Shown: positions 1 to 7,872, counted from the first letter of the stretch. The stretch: DNA of 13,055 bases from Candidatus Gottesmanbacteria bacterium CG_4_10_14_0_8_um_filter_37_24 (GCA_002785215.1 PFMK01000022.1:1-13055); one strand, 5' to 3'. Translations and numbers: made by a program. Notes: generated from the sequence alone by a model not told the origin.

Positions 1-1
1 G

Positions 2-88
2 AGATACAATTACAAAAGTTACAGTTTGAAAGAACAGATTAATCGTTTGTTGGTTAATCTCTACACCAATTTTGGTGCTAAATATTGA
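2..88 (+). CDS. possible C-terminal tail of an unknown protein (partial)
   Basis: Frame 2 is open from the window edge to a TGA at 86-88, giving 28 residues rich in Lys, Asn, Tyr and Leu. Of the three forward frames it stays open longest; the others stop at 40-42 and 27-29. The piece is too short to assign to a family. If real, it ends about 45 bases before the csoR promoter. It would also be the only gene here ending in TGA, which counts slightly against it. Confidence 0.25.
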   Translation, partial: RYNYKSYSLKEQINRLLVNLYTNFGAKY

Positions 89-131
89 CAATTACCCTAC
101 TGTTCTATTTTACTCTATCCTTTTTACCTTC

Positions 132-160
132 TTGACATGAAATTTCAACTGTACTAATGT
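132..160 (+). promoter_or_regulatory. promoter of the csoR copper operon
   Basis: A perfect -35 box TTGACA lies at 132-137. It is followed by exactly 17 bases and a -10 box TAATGT at 155-160. The predicted start point, near 167, falls inside the inverted repeat at 166-190, the right place for a repressor to block initiation. The untranslated leader to the csoR ATG at 202 would be about 35 bases and carries no clear ribosome binding site. Confidence 0.7.
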
Positions 161-165
161 AATAT

Positions 166-190
166 ATACCTATACCTATGGTATAGGTAT
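166..190. promoter_or_regulatory. CsoR operator (perfect inverted repeat)
   Basis: The left arm ATACCTATACC (166-176) and its exact reverse complement (180-190) flank a 3-base TAT spacer, so 22 of 25 positions are paired symmetry. It lies just after the -10 box and covers the predicted transcription start. Its position, its symmetry and the ACC/GGT content near the centre fit operators of the CsoR/RcnR family. Assignment to CsoR rests on adjacency, with csoR starting 12 bases downstream. Autoregulation is inferred. Confidence 0.75.
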
Positions 191-201
191 TAAATACTTT
201 T

Positions 202-474
202 ATGAATATATACAAAGATAAAACTTTAATCAATTTTAAAAAAGCCAGCAGTCTTCTAATGAAAATCATCCAGATGACGGAAAAAGACAATTATTGTATA
301 GATATTATGCAGCAGAATCTGGCTGTTGTCGGACTTTTGAAATCCGCCCACCAGATGCTAATGGAATCCCATCTCCAGACCTGCTTTAAAAGCGCCATGG
401 AGTCAAAAAACGAAAAGAGAAAAAGAGAGATGATAAAAGAAATACTGAAAGTAACAGCTTTATACAATAAATAG
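202..474 (+). CDS. csoR: CsoR-family Cu(I)-sensing transcriptional repressor
   Basis: This is a 90-residue all-helical protein of the CsoR/RcnR (DUF156) family, which binds operator DNA as a tetramer and lets go when metal binds. The Cu(I) site is recognisable: Cys32, His57 and Cys61, with spacings of 25 and 4 residues. These match the Cys-His-Cys set of characterised copper CsoR proteins, and Tyr31 sits where a conserved second-shell Tyr is found. This favours copper over the nickel, cobalt, formaldehyde or persulfide sensors of the family. The ATG at 202 follows the operator at 166-190. Only 8 bases separate its stop from the copper-handling membrane protein at 483, so the two are surely co-transcribed. 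No strong Shine-Dalgarno motif precedes the start. The C-terminal third is very Lys/Glu/Arg-rich. The family call is secure; copper as the inducer is likely from the ligands and the neighbour. Confidence 0.9.
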   Translation: MNIYKDKTLINFKKASSLLMKIIQMTEKDNYCIDIMQQNLAVVGLLKSAHQMLMESHLQTCFKSAMESKNEKRKREMIKEILKVTALYNK

Positions 475-482
475 AACTCAAG

Positions 483-1973
483 ATGGTAAAGACACTTACA
501 AAAAAGACATATTACGTCAAAGGCATGCATTGTGCCTCCTGCGAGATTTTAATTGAAAAAAAACTGCTAGATATACCCGGAATTAAATCAGCAGAGGCAA
601 CAAAGGCCACCGGAAATGTAGATATCGCTTTTACAGGCAAAATACCTCCTGTCCAAAAAATCAACCAGAAATTTAATGAAGATAACTATTTTTTCTCAGA
701 AAAACCCATCCTTCCTGAACAAAATACACCTCTAAGCGATCTTGTAAAAACTGGAGCGATCGCTTTAATAATTATTGTTCTTTTTGTTTATGTGAATCAA
801 ACAGGCCTTATATCAATCGTCAACGTCAATACCACTTCTTCTTTACCGATGTTTTTTGTCTTTGGACTCTTGGCCGGCATGTCCACCTGTGCAGCGCTTA
901 TTGGAGGACTGGTCCTTTCCATGTCCAAACAATGGCATGAACTTTACAAGAAGAAAAATTCTACCGTAGAGAAGATGGAGCCTCATTTTATGTTTTATAT
1001 AGGCAGACTGCTTTCCTATGCCATACTTGGAGCAGTACTTGGTCTTATCGGTAAAACCCTCCAACCTTCCATACAATTTACATCTTTTTTGGTAATGAGT
1101 GTTTCTATCCTCATGATTATTCTGGGATTGCAGATGCTGGGAGTAAAACAGCTACAAAGCATCAAAATTGTCGCTCCCAAATATTTAACCAGATATGTCA
1201 CAGATGAAAGTAATTTTCAAGGTAAGTATATGCCGGCAATTATGGGAGCACTTACCTTCTTCCTTCCCTGCGGTTTTACAATTACGTCCCAAAGTCTGGC
1301 ACTTTTATCCGGAAACCCGTGGCAGGGAGCATTCATCATGCTTTCCTTTGCACTGGGGACACTGCCTGTACTACTCCTTATCTCGTTTGCTTCTGTCGGT
1401 TTTACCCAAAAACCGCACCTGTCAGATAAATTTGCACATGTAGCCGGAGTGCTTGTGTTATTTTTTGCTCTTTTTACTATCAATTCCCAACTGAATGTGT
1501 TAGGCGTAAACAGTCTTAGCGATTTTAATTTATTTCCCTCAAACAATAAAACTGCTTCTGCCTCAGATGCCGGCCTTCCACCGGTTGTGAACGGAAAACA
1601 ACTGATTAAAATGGACGCTTCCTCAAACGGCTATTCTCCAAATTATTTCAAGGTTAAGGCAGGTATACCGGTCAGATGGGAAATAACAGACAAAGGTACA
1701 AGCGGTTGCACCAATGCTGTCATTGCCAAAGATCTTTTCAGCGGAGAAATCCCTCTTACTAACGGCCAGGTGAGCACCAAGGAATTTACTCCCCAAAAAC
1801 CCGGAAGATATAAATTCAGCTGTTGGATGGGCATGGTATCCGGCGTCATGGAAGTGGTAGACAGCAACGGTTTATCTTCTCAATCTATTTCAATTGTTCA
1901 AGCGCAGGAACCTGTTTCCCAAGCGCAATCAAGTTGTGGAGGAAATGGGGGCTGCAGTTGTGGCGGAAGATAA
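483..1973 (+). CDS. copper-handling membrane protein: HMA + DsbD/TauE-like TM domain + cupredoxin + Cys-rich tail
   Basis: This 496-residue protein has four visible parts. Residues 8-72 form a heavy-metal-associated (HMA) domain with the metal loop GMHCASC (Cys17, Cys20). Residues about 87-342 hold some seven hydrophobic segments of the DsbD/TauE/UreH-like class, with STC (Cys136) in one helix and FLPCG (Cys263) in another; paired helix cysteines are typical of CcdA/DsbD-like proteins. Residues about 370-460 look like a cupredoxin: Cys409 in SGC and Cys447-Trp-Met-Gly-Met451 are likely copper ligands, with Cys409 where His is usual. The tail ends with Cys485, Cys491 and Cys493 in a Gly-rich stretch. 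Inferred role: to take Cu(I) at the HMA domain, move it or electrons through the membrane domain, and bind it outside. Co-transcription with csoR supports copper. It is not a P-type ATPase, as no DKTG or ATP-binding motifs are present. Direction of transport is unknown. Confidence 0.85.
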   Translation: MVKTLTKKTYYVKGMHCASCEILIEKKLLDIPGIKSAEATKATGNVDIAFTGKIPPVQKINQKFNEDNYFFSEKPILPEQNTPLSDLVKTGAIALIIIVLFVYVNQTGLISIVNVNTTSSLPMFFVFGLLAGMSTCAALIGGLVLSMSKQWHELYKKKNSTVEKMEPHFMFYIGRLLSYAILGAVLGLIGKTLQPSIQFTSFLVMSVSILMIILGLQMLGVKQLQSIKIVAPKYLTRYVTDESNFQGKYMPAIMGALTFFLPCGFTITSQSLALLSGNPWQGAFIMLSFALGTLPVLLLISFASVGFTQKPHLSDKFAHVAGVLVLFFALFTINSQLNVLGVNSLSDFNLFPSNNKTASASDAGLPPVVNGKQLIKMDASSNGYSPNYFKVKAGIPVRWEITDKGTSGCTNAVIAKDLFSGEIPLTNGQVSTKEFTPQKPGRYKFSCWMGMVSGVMEVVDSNGLSSQSISIVQAQEPVSQAQSSCGGNGGCSCGGR

Positions 1974-2138
1974 ATTCTCCTCAAAAAAGACGTTAAGCTT
2001 TATCTTCCCTAAAATATATTAAAAATAGACATTTTCAAAGCTATCGCTAAATATATGCGACCCCTTTACAATCAGCATTTATTCATGTAATCCATTAATC
2101 TCCCCATTTATCAACTAATTATAGTAAAATAATTTAAT

Positions 2139-2166
2139 TTGTATCTTCTAAAATTATATTTATAAT
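2139..2166 (+). promoter_or_regulatory. possible promoter of the acyltransferase gene
   Basis: A perfect TATAAT lies at 2161-2166, 18 bases before the ATG at 2185. The best -35 candidate, TTGTAT at 2139-2144 with 16-base spacing, matches only half of the consensus. The leader would be about 11 bases with no Shine-Dalgarno motif. The rest of the 1974-2184 gap is AT-rich, and I see no stable hairpin with a T run that would end the copper operon. Confidence 0.45.
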
Positions 2167-2184
2167 TACCGGCTATTCTAAAAA

Positions 2185-2964
2185 ATGTCAAATATTCATA
2201 AACTTCCAATTATAGGTAAATTTATAAAAACCCTAGACCGGGATATCAAAAAATACGGTTGGCAAGATGCTGCAAGAAGAATAATCAAATATACAAACAC
2301 CAGTCTGGAAATTATCGGAAAATATCCAAAATTGGATATTATATTAGCAGAAAAAGGAGTCATTATTGTGGCAAACCATCCGTTTGAAGCGGAAACAATC
2401 GCCCTAATTGCCTCACTACCGACAAGGAAAGATACTTATCTTATGGTAAATGCTATGTTCACTGGTCTAGGTAACTCAATTGATAAACATCTTATTCCTG
2501 TTTATATCAGACATCATAAAAACCCTAAGATCAAAAAACGTTTGTTGAAAAAAATTATGGATACTTTCCATCCTCAAAAAGAGTATTCACCAGATATTGA
2601 ACATAAAAAAAATATTATTAATATTAATAAGGCTAGTCAAATAGTCAGAAAGGGAGGACTAGTAATAATTTATCCCGGAAGAAGGAGTACGGATGGAAAA
2701 TGGTTTGACGGCGTGGGATATTTCATCAAAGGTGTCGGAAAAAGCAAAAATACATACATTGTTCAGGTTTATTCTGAAGGCACCTCAAACTGGGATTACC
2801 TGAGACTCCACCCTCTATTGGGAAAAATTCTGCCTAAGGTTAAAATATATTTCTCCAGGGAATTACCCATAAATAAATTTATTTCGGAAAATGCCAAGGA
2901 AATAAAAAATAAATTGGAAGATAATTATTGCAAATGGCTAAGTACAATCGGAAAGAATAATTAG
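2185..2964 (+). CDS. PlsC/LPLAT-superfamily acyltransferase-like protein
   Basis: This 259-residue protein shows the two strongest marks of the glycerolipid acyltransferase (LPLAT) superfamily, which moves acyl chains onto lysophospholipids or other membrane acceptors. Motif I is NHPFEAE at residues 64-70, where His65 would be the catalytic base; the usual H-x4-D is here H-x4-E (Glu70). Motif III is YPGRRS at 163-168, in place of the common FPEGxRS, and follows the typical hydrophobic strand LVII. No clear transmembrane helix is visible, so it is probably a peripheral membrane protein, helped by a very Lys-rich surface. It is a little longer than the minimal PlsC domain. The substrate cannot be told. 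It stands alone on the + strand and its stop codon overlaps by 4 bases the stop of the minus-strand permease, a convergent end with no room for a terminator. Confidence 0.75.
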   Translation: MSNIHKLPIIGKFIKTLDRDIKKYGWQDAARRIIKYTNTSLEIIGKYPKLDIILAEKGVIIVANHPFEAETIALIASLPTRKDTYLMVNAMFTGLGNSIDKHLIPVYIRHHKNPKIKKRLLKKIMDTFHPQKEYSPDIEHKKNIININKASQIVRKGGLVIIYPGRRSTDGKWFDGVGYFIKGVGKSKNTYIVQVYSEGTSNWDYLRLHPLLGKILPKVKIYFSRELPINKFISENAKEIKNKLEDNYCKWLSTIGKNN

Positions 2965-3707
2965 ATTTGAATTTTGGAAAATAGATAACTGCCTACTCCC
3001 AGTAACAAGACCATAATGATGATCAAAACTGAAAAATCAGTCAATAAACCGAAATGTGACGCTCCAACCAAAGTTCCTCTCAGACCATCCACCCCGTAGG
3101 TAAGCGGATCAATTGTTGTTATTACCTTCATTACTCCTGAAAGTCCGTTTAAAGGAAACAATGCTCCGGAAAGAAAAAATAACGGCATGATAAGAAAATT
3201 CATTATCAGCTGAAAACCGTGAATATCGTCAAGAACTGACGCTATCGCCGTACCTAAAGCTGTAAATAGCGTCGCAATAAGAATCATAATAATTATTGAC
3301 AGTAGAAAACCACTAAAACTTATAGGCGTGAAACCGACAAGAAGAGCTATACCAAATACAATTACTCCTTGAAATACCGCTACTGTCGCCCCACCGAGCG
3401 TCCTGCCAAGCATAATTTCAATTCTCGATACGGGAGCAACTAAAGTTTCTTTTAAAAAACCAAACTGCCTGTCCCAAATAATCTCGATACCGTTGAATAT
3501 TGATGTAAAAAGAATACTCATGGCTATTATTCCGGGTGCTAAAAATTGGATATAATTTCCCTGTCCGGCTTTCTGAAAAATAGGGCCGAATCCGAATCCC
3601 AAAGCAAATAAAAATAATACCGGTTGACCCAAAGATCCGATGATCCTAGATCTTGATCTTAGGTATCTTTTTATCTGTCTCAACCATAATATATAAATTG
3701 TACTCAT
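2961..3707 (-). CDS. ABC-2 type transporter permease (DrrB/NodJ-like)
   Basis: This 248-residue integral membrane protein has about six hydrophobic segments and the features of ABC-2 exporters of the DrrB/NodJ group. It has a basic N-terminus (LRQIKRYLRSRSR), a first helix with GQPVLFLF, and the characteristic stretch LAPGIIAMSI with the downstream FGFLKETLVAPVSR and GRTLGG, the cytoplasmic coupling region before the later helices. It should form the channel half of an exporter with the ATPase encoded 29 bases upstream (3737-4588). Typical cargoes for such pairs are drugs, polyketides or lipid-linked sugars; the sequence does not say which. It is the last gene of the minus-strand run and ends against the convergent acyltransferase gene. 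The ATG at 3705-3707 is the only sensible start, and no Shine-Dalgarno motif precedes it. Confidence 0.9.
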   Translation of the reverse strand: MSTIYILWLRQIKRYLRSRSRIIGSLGQPVLFLFALGFGFGPIFQKAGQGNYIQFLAPGIIAMSILFTSIFNGIEIIWDRQFGFLKETLVAPVSRIEIMLGRTLGGATVAVFQGVIVFGIALLVGFTPISFSGFLLSIIIMILIATLFTALGTAIASVLDDIHGFQLIMNFLIMPLFFLSGALFPLNGLSGVMKVITTIDPLTYGVDGLRGTLVGASHFGLLTDFSVLIIIMVLLLGVGSYLFSKIQI

Positions 3708-3736
3708 AATATTATTTTCTTATTTTTGCCATTATT

Positions 3737-4588
3737 TTACCCTCTTCTCCACATTCTTCTGTTCATGCGCATATGCTCAATGGCATTTGCCTCCTCTGTT
3801 CTTATTTCATGTCCCGTCAACGAAAGAAAAGCTTCTTCCAATGTGTTGCTTTTTGTATTTTTCTTCAGTTCATCGGAAGTACCTGACGAAACAATTTTCC
3901 CGTGGTCTATAATGGCTACTTTTTGGGCTATTTTTTCCGCTTCTTCTATATAATGCGTGGTAAAAAAAATTGTTATCTGCTCTTTTGTATTCAGATCCAG
4001 TATATATTCCCACATTTTGTTTCTTGTCTGAGGATCAAGCCCCTGTGTCGGTTCATCCAAAAAAAATATTTTAGGATGGTGTAAAAGTCCTCTGGCTATC
4101 TCAAGCCTTCTTTTCATACCTCCTGAGAAAGTTTTTACCAATAAATCCCGCTTATCCCACAATTCTACCAGCTTTAACAGTTCTTCCATCCTTTCTTTCC
4201 TGATTGCATTTGGAACTTTATATAACACTCCATGGAATTCCAAATTCTCATACGCTGTTAATTCATCGTCTAAACTGGGATCCTGGAATACTATTCCAAA
4301 AGACTGTCTTACTTTATCCTGATTAAATTTTGGATCAAAACCGTTCAGACTTATTGATCCGCTGGAAGGTAACAGTAAGGTGGTCAGCATTTTAATAGTA
4401 GTCGTTTTCCCAGCCCCGTTTGGCCCTAAGAAGGCAAATATTTGACCTTTTTTTACCTCAAATGAAATGTTATCAACTGCAGTAAACCCATTGTAACGTT
4501 TTGTTAAATTTGTAACAGTGATAATATTTTCCGAGTTATTATCACCTTGTTCTGAATTTTGGGATTTAGGATTTTGGATTTTATTCAT
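3737..4588 (-). CDS. ABC transporter ATP-binding protein (DrrA-like)
   Basis: This 283-residue ATPase carries Walker A GPNGAGKTT at residues 55-63, the signature FSGGMKRRLE from 154, Walker B with Asp178-Glu179 in FFLDEPTQGLD, and a switch His in FFTTHYIEEAE. The TQGLDPQTR wording and the length fit the DrrA/CcmA-type drug-export ATPases that pair with ABC-2 permeases, and such a permease follows 29 bases downstream. The first 20 or so residues, rich in Gln, Asn and Ser, are an extension before the usual start of the fold (IITVTNLTKRY). They are encoded partly by a tandem GGATTT-like repeat, and no other ATG lies closer to the fold. The C-terminus ends in a Met/Arg-rich stretch after the SLTGHEIR motif that is usual in this group. 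The gene starts 44 bases after the MacB-like permease, so read-through from that operon is likely. Confidence 0.92.
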   Translation of the reverse strand: MNKIQNPKSQNSEQGDNNSENIITVTNLTKRYNGFTAVDNISFEVKKGQIFAFLGPNGAGKTTTIKMLTTLLLPSSGSISLNGFDPKFNQDKVRQSFGIVFQDPSLDDELTAYENLEFHGVLYKVPNAIRKERMEELLKLVELWDKRDLLVKTFSGGMKRRLEIARGLLHHPKIFFLDEPTQGLDPQTRNKMWEYILDLNTKEQITIFFTTHYIEEAEKIAQKVAIIDHGKIVSSGTSDELKKNTKSNTLEEAFLSLTGHEIRTEEANAIEHMRMNRRMWRRG

Positions 4589-4632
4589 ATCTTAAAAAAA
4601 TTCAGTGTTTCAACAAGTTTAGTATTTTTTTA

Positions 4633-5856
4633 CTATTCATAACGAAGCGCTTCGATAGGCTGCAGGTTTGAAGCCCGTCTTGCCGGATACCAGCCGAAAA
4701 GTATACCTATACCGGCTGATACTATAAAAGCAAGCAGTATTGAATGAGGTGAGACAACGAAGATGGAGCCTGTGAGATTGGAGATAATGTATGAGGCGAT
4801 AATACCAACAATGATTCCAATAATACCGCCGGTGAAAGTCAAAATTATTGATTCTGTCAGAAACTGTGTAATAATCACTTTTTTCTTGGCTCCAAGAGCC
4901 TTTCGAAGGCCTATCTCTCTGGTTCTCTCTGTTACTGTCACTAGCATGATATTCATAATTCCTATTCCTCCTACTAAAAGGGAGATTGCCGCTATACCTG
5001 ATAAAAGAGCAGTGAATGTGCCTGTGGTTGAGGAAACTGTATTTAAAATGTCCTGCTGATTCATGATGGAAAAATCAGCTTGGGTAGGGTCTTTTAAATT
5101 ATGACGAGAAAGAAGAAGATACCCCACTTCGTTTTGGGCATCAACCATCACTTCAGCACTTTTGGCTTCAACAGCAATTGAGGAAAGATAATTTGTGCCG
5201 AATAATTGTTTTTGAGCGGTAGAAAGGGGAATATAAACAATATCATCCTGATTCATAAATCCTGATCCTCCTTTTGAAGTAGTCACTCCTATAACAGTCA
5301 AAGTCTGCCCGCTAACTCTTATAGACTCTCCAATGGAATTAACATTTTCACCAAATAGATCAGTAACCACCTGAGGGCCAAGAACTGCTACTTTTGTCAT
5401 ACCATCTATATCGCTTTGGGAAATGAAATTCCCGGAAGCAATTGTGACATTATGAACAGTGGCATAGATAGGTATAACGCCTATAATCTGGGTATTGGTG
5501 TTATTACTACCTGTAGTTATTTGAGTTCTTTGTTCAGTCTCAGGAGAGACGTACTTTACGGTAGAAATTTGATTAGATGTGGAAATTGCACCAGCATCAT
5601 CCAAAGTCAGAGTGGTCCTGCCTCCAGCAGCACCTCTTATACCACCTTGACTAATAGCTCCAGGTCTGACTGTAAGCAAATTTGATCCCAAAGATTGAAT
5701 TTGCAACTGTATAGCTTGTTGAGTGGCTTGACCCAGAGAAACCAAAGCAATAACACTACCAATACCAATTACTATTCCTAAGACGGCAAGTCCTGTCCGC
5801 ATCTTGTTTAAAGTCAATGTTCCGATGCTTTCCAAAAGTAGTTCAAGATAATCCAT
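4633..5856 (-). CDS. MacB/FtsX-type ABC permease (no fused ATPase)
   Basis: This 407-residue membrane protein has the MacB/FtsX plan. One N-terminal helix (about residues 17-41, with KMRTGLAVLGIVIG) is followed by a large extracytoplasmic domain of about 230 residues rich in Ser, Thr, Gln and Asn. Three C-terminal helices follow (about 280-305, 330-355 and 370-393). The conserved cytoplasmic motif TERTREIGLRKALGAKK follows the second helix, and the protein ends in ARRASNLQPIEALRYE, a typical MacB C-terminus. Such permeases do not pass cargo through the membrane; they drive the outer parts of an efflux machine or extract lipoproteins. Its ATPase is the separate gene 10 bases upstream, and the MacA-like adaptor lies before that, so the three should form one complex. 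No TolC-like outer-membrane channel is encoded nearby, which fits a cell without an outer membrane or use of a distant partner. Confidence 0.93.
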   Translation of the reverse strand: MDYLELLLESIGTLTLNKMRTGLAVLGIVIGIGSVIALVSLGQATQQAIQLQIQSLGSNLLTVRPGAISQGGIRGAAGGRTTLTLDDAGAISTSNQISTVKYVSPETEQRTQITTGSNNTNTQIIGVIPIYATVHNVTIASGNFISQSDIDGMTKVAVLGPQVVTDLFGENVNSIGESIRVSGQTLTVIGVTTSKGGSGFMNQDDIVYIPLSTAQKQLFGTNYLSSIAVEAKSAEVMVDAQNEVGYLLLSRHNLKDPTQADFSIMNQQDILNTVSSTTGTFTALLSGIAAISLLVGGIGIMNIMLVTVTERTREIGLRKALGAKKKVIITQFLTESIILTFTGGIIGIIVGIIASYIISNLTGSIFVVSPHSILLAFIVSAGIGILFGWYPARRASNLQPIEALRYE

Positions 5857-5866
5857 AATATTTGTC

Positions 5867-6580
5867 TTAACTTTTTATCTTCTTCTGTTTATTATTTGAA
5901 ATGTCATCAACAATTTTTCCATCCCTGATATGGATAATTCTTTTAGCATGCTGGGCAATATCCGCTTCATGCGTGATCATAACAATAGTATGTCCTTCAT
6001 CGTTTAATTTTCGGAATATGTTCATAATTTCTTCTGCCTGAATTGAAGCAATGTTGCCCGTTGGTTCATCTGCAAGAAGTAAGGATGGATTCATAGACAG
6101 AGCACGGGCTATGGCTACTCTCTGTTGTTGTCCACCTGACAGCTGGTTGGTGGTATGTAACATACGGTCGCTTAAACCGACTAGGCTTAAATATTTCTTT
6201 GCTCTTTCTCTTCGTTCCTCCTTGGGAATACCTGCATAGATCATGGGTAGTGTAACGTTTTTTAAAGCAGTCGTTCTGGGAAGAAGATTGTATGCCTGGA
6301 AGATAAAACCTATTTTTTGGTTTCTTATCTCTGCCAGTTCATCATCTGTAAGATTCTCCACGTTCTTTCCGTCGAGAATATATTCTCCGGATGTTGGCTT
6401 GTCCAAGGCTCCTAAAATATGCATCAAAGTTGATTTTCCGCTGCCTGAAGGACCCATGATCGCTACAAACTCACCTTGATCAATCTTGAAGGAAACGTCC
6501 AGGAGAGCAACTGTTTCAACTGAGTAAATTTTATAAATTTTAGAAATATGGCTTATTTGGATGATTGGAGATTTTGACAT
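5867..6580 (-). CDS. MacB/LolD-type ABC transporter ATPase
   Basis: This 237-residue ATPase has Walker A GPSGSGKST at residues 43-51, Q-loop sequence FIFQAYNLLPRTTALKNV, signature LSGGQQQRVAIARAL starting at Leu147, and Walker B LLLADEPTGN with Asp171-Glu172. The EPTGN wording and the LLPRTTALKNV segment are marks of the MacB/LolD/FtsE family. The switch His lies in MITHEADIAQHAKR, and the tail is Lys-rich. It powers the MacB-like permease encoded 10 bases downstream. Its ATG is only 5 bases after the stop of the adaptor gene, so the three genes form an operon. Unlike E. coli MacB, ATPase and permease are separate chains, as is common in Gram-positive and candidate-phylum genomes. Confidence 0.95.
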   Translation of the reverse strand: MSKSPIIQISHISKIYKIYSVETVALLDVSFKIDQGEFVAIMGPSGSGKSTLMHILGALDKPTSGEYILDGKNVENLTDDELAEIRNQKIGFIFQAYNLLPRTTALKNVTLPMIYAGIPKEERRERAKKYLSLVGLSDRMLHTTNQLSGGQQQRVAIARALSMNPSLLLADEPTGNIASIQAEEIMNIFRKLNDEGHTIVMITHEADIAQHAKRIIHIRDGKIVDDISNNKQKKIKS

Positions 6581-6585
6581 ACAAT

Positions 6586-7872
6586 TTAGCGACCCATCCT
6601 AATACTACCTCCGCCTCCAAAACTGCTAAACGGTGATTGGGTTTGCCCGCTTCTTTGTTGTCCATTAGTTGTTGAAAAAACGACACTGGTTACTATTTCA
6701 TCACCTTCAGATAAACCTGATACTATCTCCGTCTGTGTACTGGATGATATTCCTGTTTCCACATCTACCTGTTCCATGTTGCCGTTTTTCAAAACTCTGA
6801 CAGTCTGTTGTTCATTCTGAGTTTGTACGGCGCTTGATGGAATAAGGATAACATTATCTTTTATTTGAGTCATGATAGTGGCAGATGCCGTCATATTGGA
6901 GAAAATTTCAGGAACTTCAGTGTCCAGCTTAATAACAGCAGGATAAGTTGTTACACCGGAACTTACAGAACCTATGGTATCGATGCTTACCACTTTTCCG
7001 GTAAAAGTTTTTCCGGGAAAAGCATCAAAAGTCAGAGTAGCTTTATCTTCCACTTTCACCTTTGGAGTATCAATCTGAGTAAGATTGACCTGTATGACAG
7101 GTGAGGCACCTGTCTGGATACTGGCAATCTTTTGTGAAGTAGCAGTCCCTGAAGTGTTTGACTGGGCAGTGAGAACTGATCCTATTTGGAGTGAGAGGCC
7201 GGTAACAGTCCCTGAAATTGGAGCATACACAGTTGAAGAAGTTTGCTGATAAGACAGCCAAGCAGAGTTAAAGGAAGTTTGCGCCTGAGCCACGACATTT
7301 TCCTGCTGTTTATACTTGGCTTCTGCCGACAACCAATCATTATCGACGGTCATATACTCAGGAAGCTGTCGGTTTGTCGTATTCGGTGATTTATCGGAAT
7401 CCTGATACATTGAGGTTTGCGCCAAATCCATATATGTTTTCCAGTTAGTCAATAAATCTGACTGCAATGAGTAATAATTTATCTTTGCCGTATCCAAAGA
7501 GTTCTTGGCTCCCTGATAACTAGACCAGGCGGAGGCAGCTCTTTGTTTTCCTTCAAGATCCAGATCAATCTCTGCTATCTTTTCTCCTGTTTTTACTTGT
7601 TGACCATTTTCGACATAAATCTTGTTGACCACACCGGAAGCTTTGGTATTCACTGTGGCGCTGTTAGCTTGAGATACTTGTCCTGAAGCGGTAACTGTAA
7701 TTACCAACGTCCCTTTTTCTGCCTTTGTTGTTTGGTACTGGGGTGATACGGCAGTCTTCACAATATATTTTTTCCCGAATATTACCACTAGTATCACAAT
7801 TAGAACAACAGCTATGGATATTTTTTTCTTTTTGGATATTAAAATGCCTATGTTGCTTACTATGTGTTTCAT
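6586..7872 (-). CDS. MacA-like membrane-fusion (HlyD-family) adaptor
   Basis: This 428-residue protein belongs to the RND/MacA/HlyD adaptor family. One N-terminal signal-anchor helix (about residues 18-36, VVLIVILVVIFG) follows a Lys-rich start. The first half of the barrel-sandwich (lipoyl) domain, with ASGQVSQ and VNKIYVENGQQVKTGEKI, comes next. A helical hairpin follows (about 110-215), rich in Ala, Gln, Ser and Tyr and much shorter than in adaptors that must reach TolC. Then come the second lipoyl half (VYAPISGTVTGLSLQIGSVL), a beta-barrel domain (TLTFDAFPGKTFTGKVVSI) and a membrane-proximal domain. The last 20 or so residues are a Gly/Ser-rich tail ending in Arg-Met-Gly-Arg. It is first in the exporter operon, 5 bases before the ATPase gene. 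A 120-base gap separates it from the kinase gene and carries a candidate regulator site at 7962-7983. A weak GGA lies 7 bases before the ATG. Confidence 0.92.
   Translation of the reverse strand: MKHIVSNIGILISKKKKISIAVVLIVILVVIFGKKYIVKTAVSPQYQTTKAEKGTLVITVTASGQVSQANSATVNTKASGVVNKIYVENGQQVKTGEKIAEIDLDLEGKQRAASAWSSYQGAKNSLDTAKINYYSLQSDLLTNWKTYMDLAQTSMYQDSDKSPNTTNRQLPEYMTVDNDWLSAEAKYKQQENVVAQAQTSFNSAWLSYQQTSSTVYAPISGTVTGLSLQIGSVLTAQSNTSGTATSQKIASIQTGASPVIQVNLTQIDTPKVKVEDKATLTFDAFPGKTFTGKVVSIDTIGSVSSGVTTYPAVIKLDTEVPEIFSNMTASATIMTQIKDNVILIPSSAVQTQNEQQTVRVLKNGNMEQVDVETGISSSTQTEIVSGLSEGDEIVTSVVFSTTNGQQRSGQTQSPFSSFGGGGSIRMGR

Noticed and set aside
36..60. Inverted repeat AGATTAA / TTAATCT near the left edge as a terminator
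   Set aside because: The 7-bp stem is A/T-rich with an 11-base loop, no T run follows, and the possible coding tail continues through it.
4589..4632. Terminator or promoter in the 44-base gap between the MacB-like permease and the DrrA-like ATPase
   Set aside because: Only a 4-bp stem can form before the T run read on the minus strand, and no -10/-35 pair is visible. Read-through is more likely.
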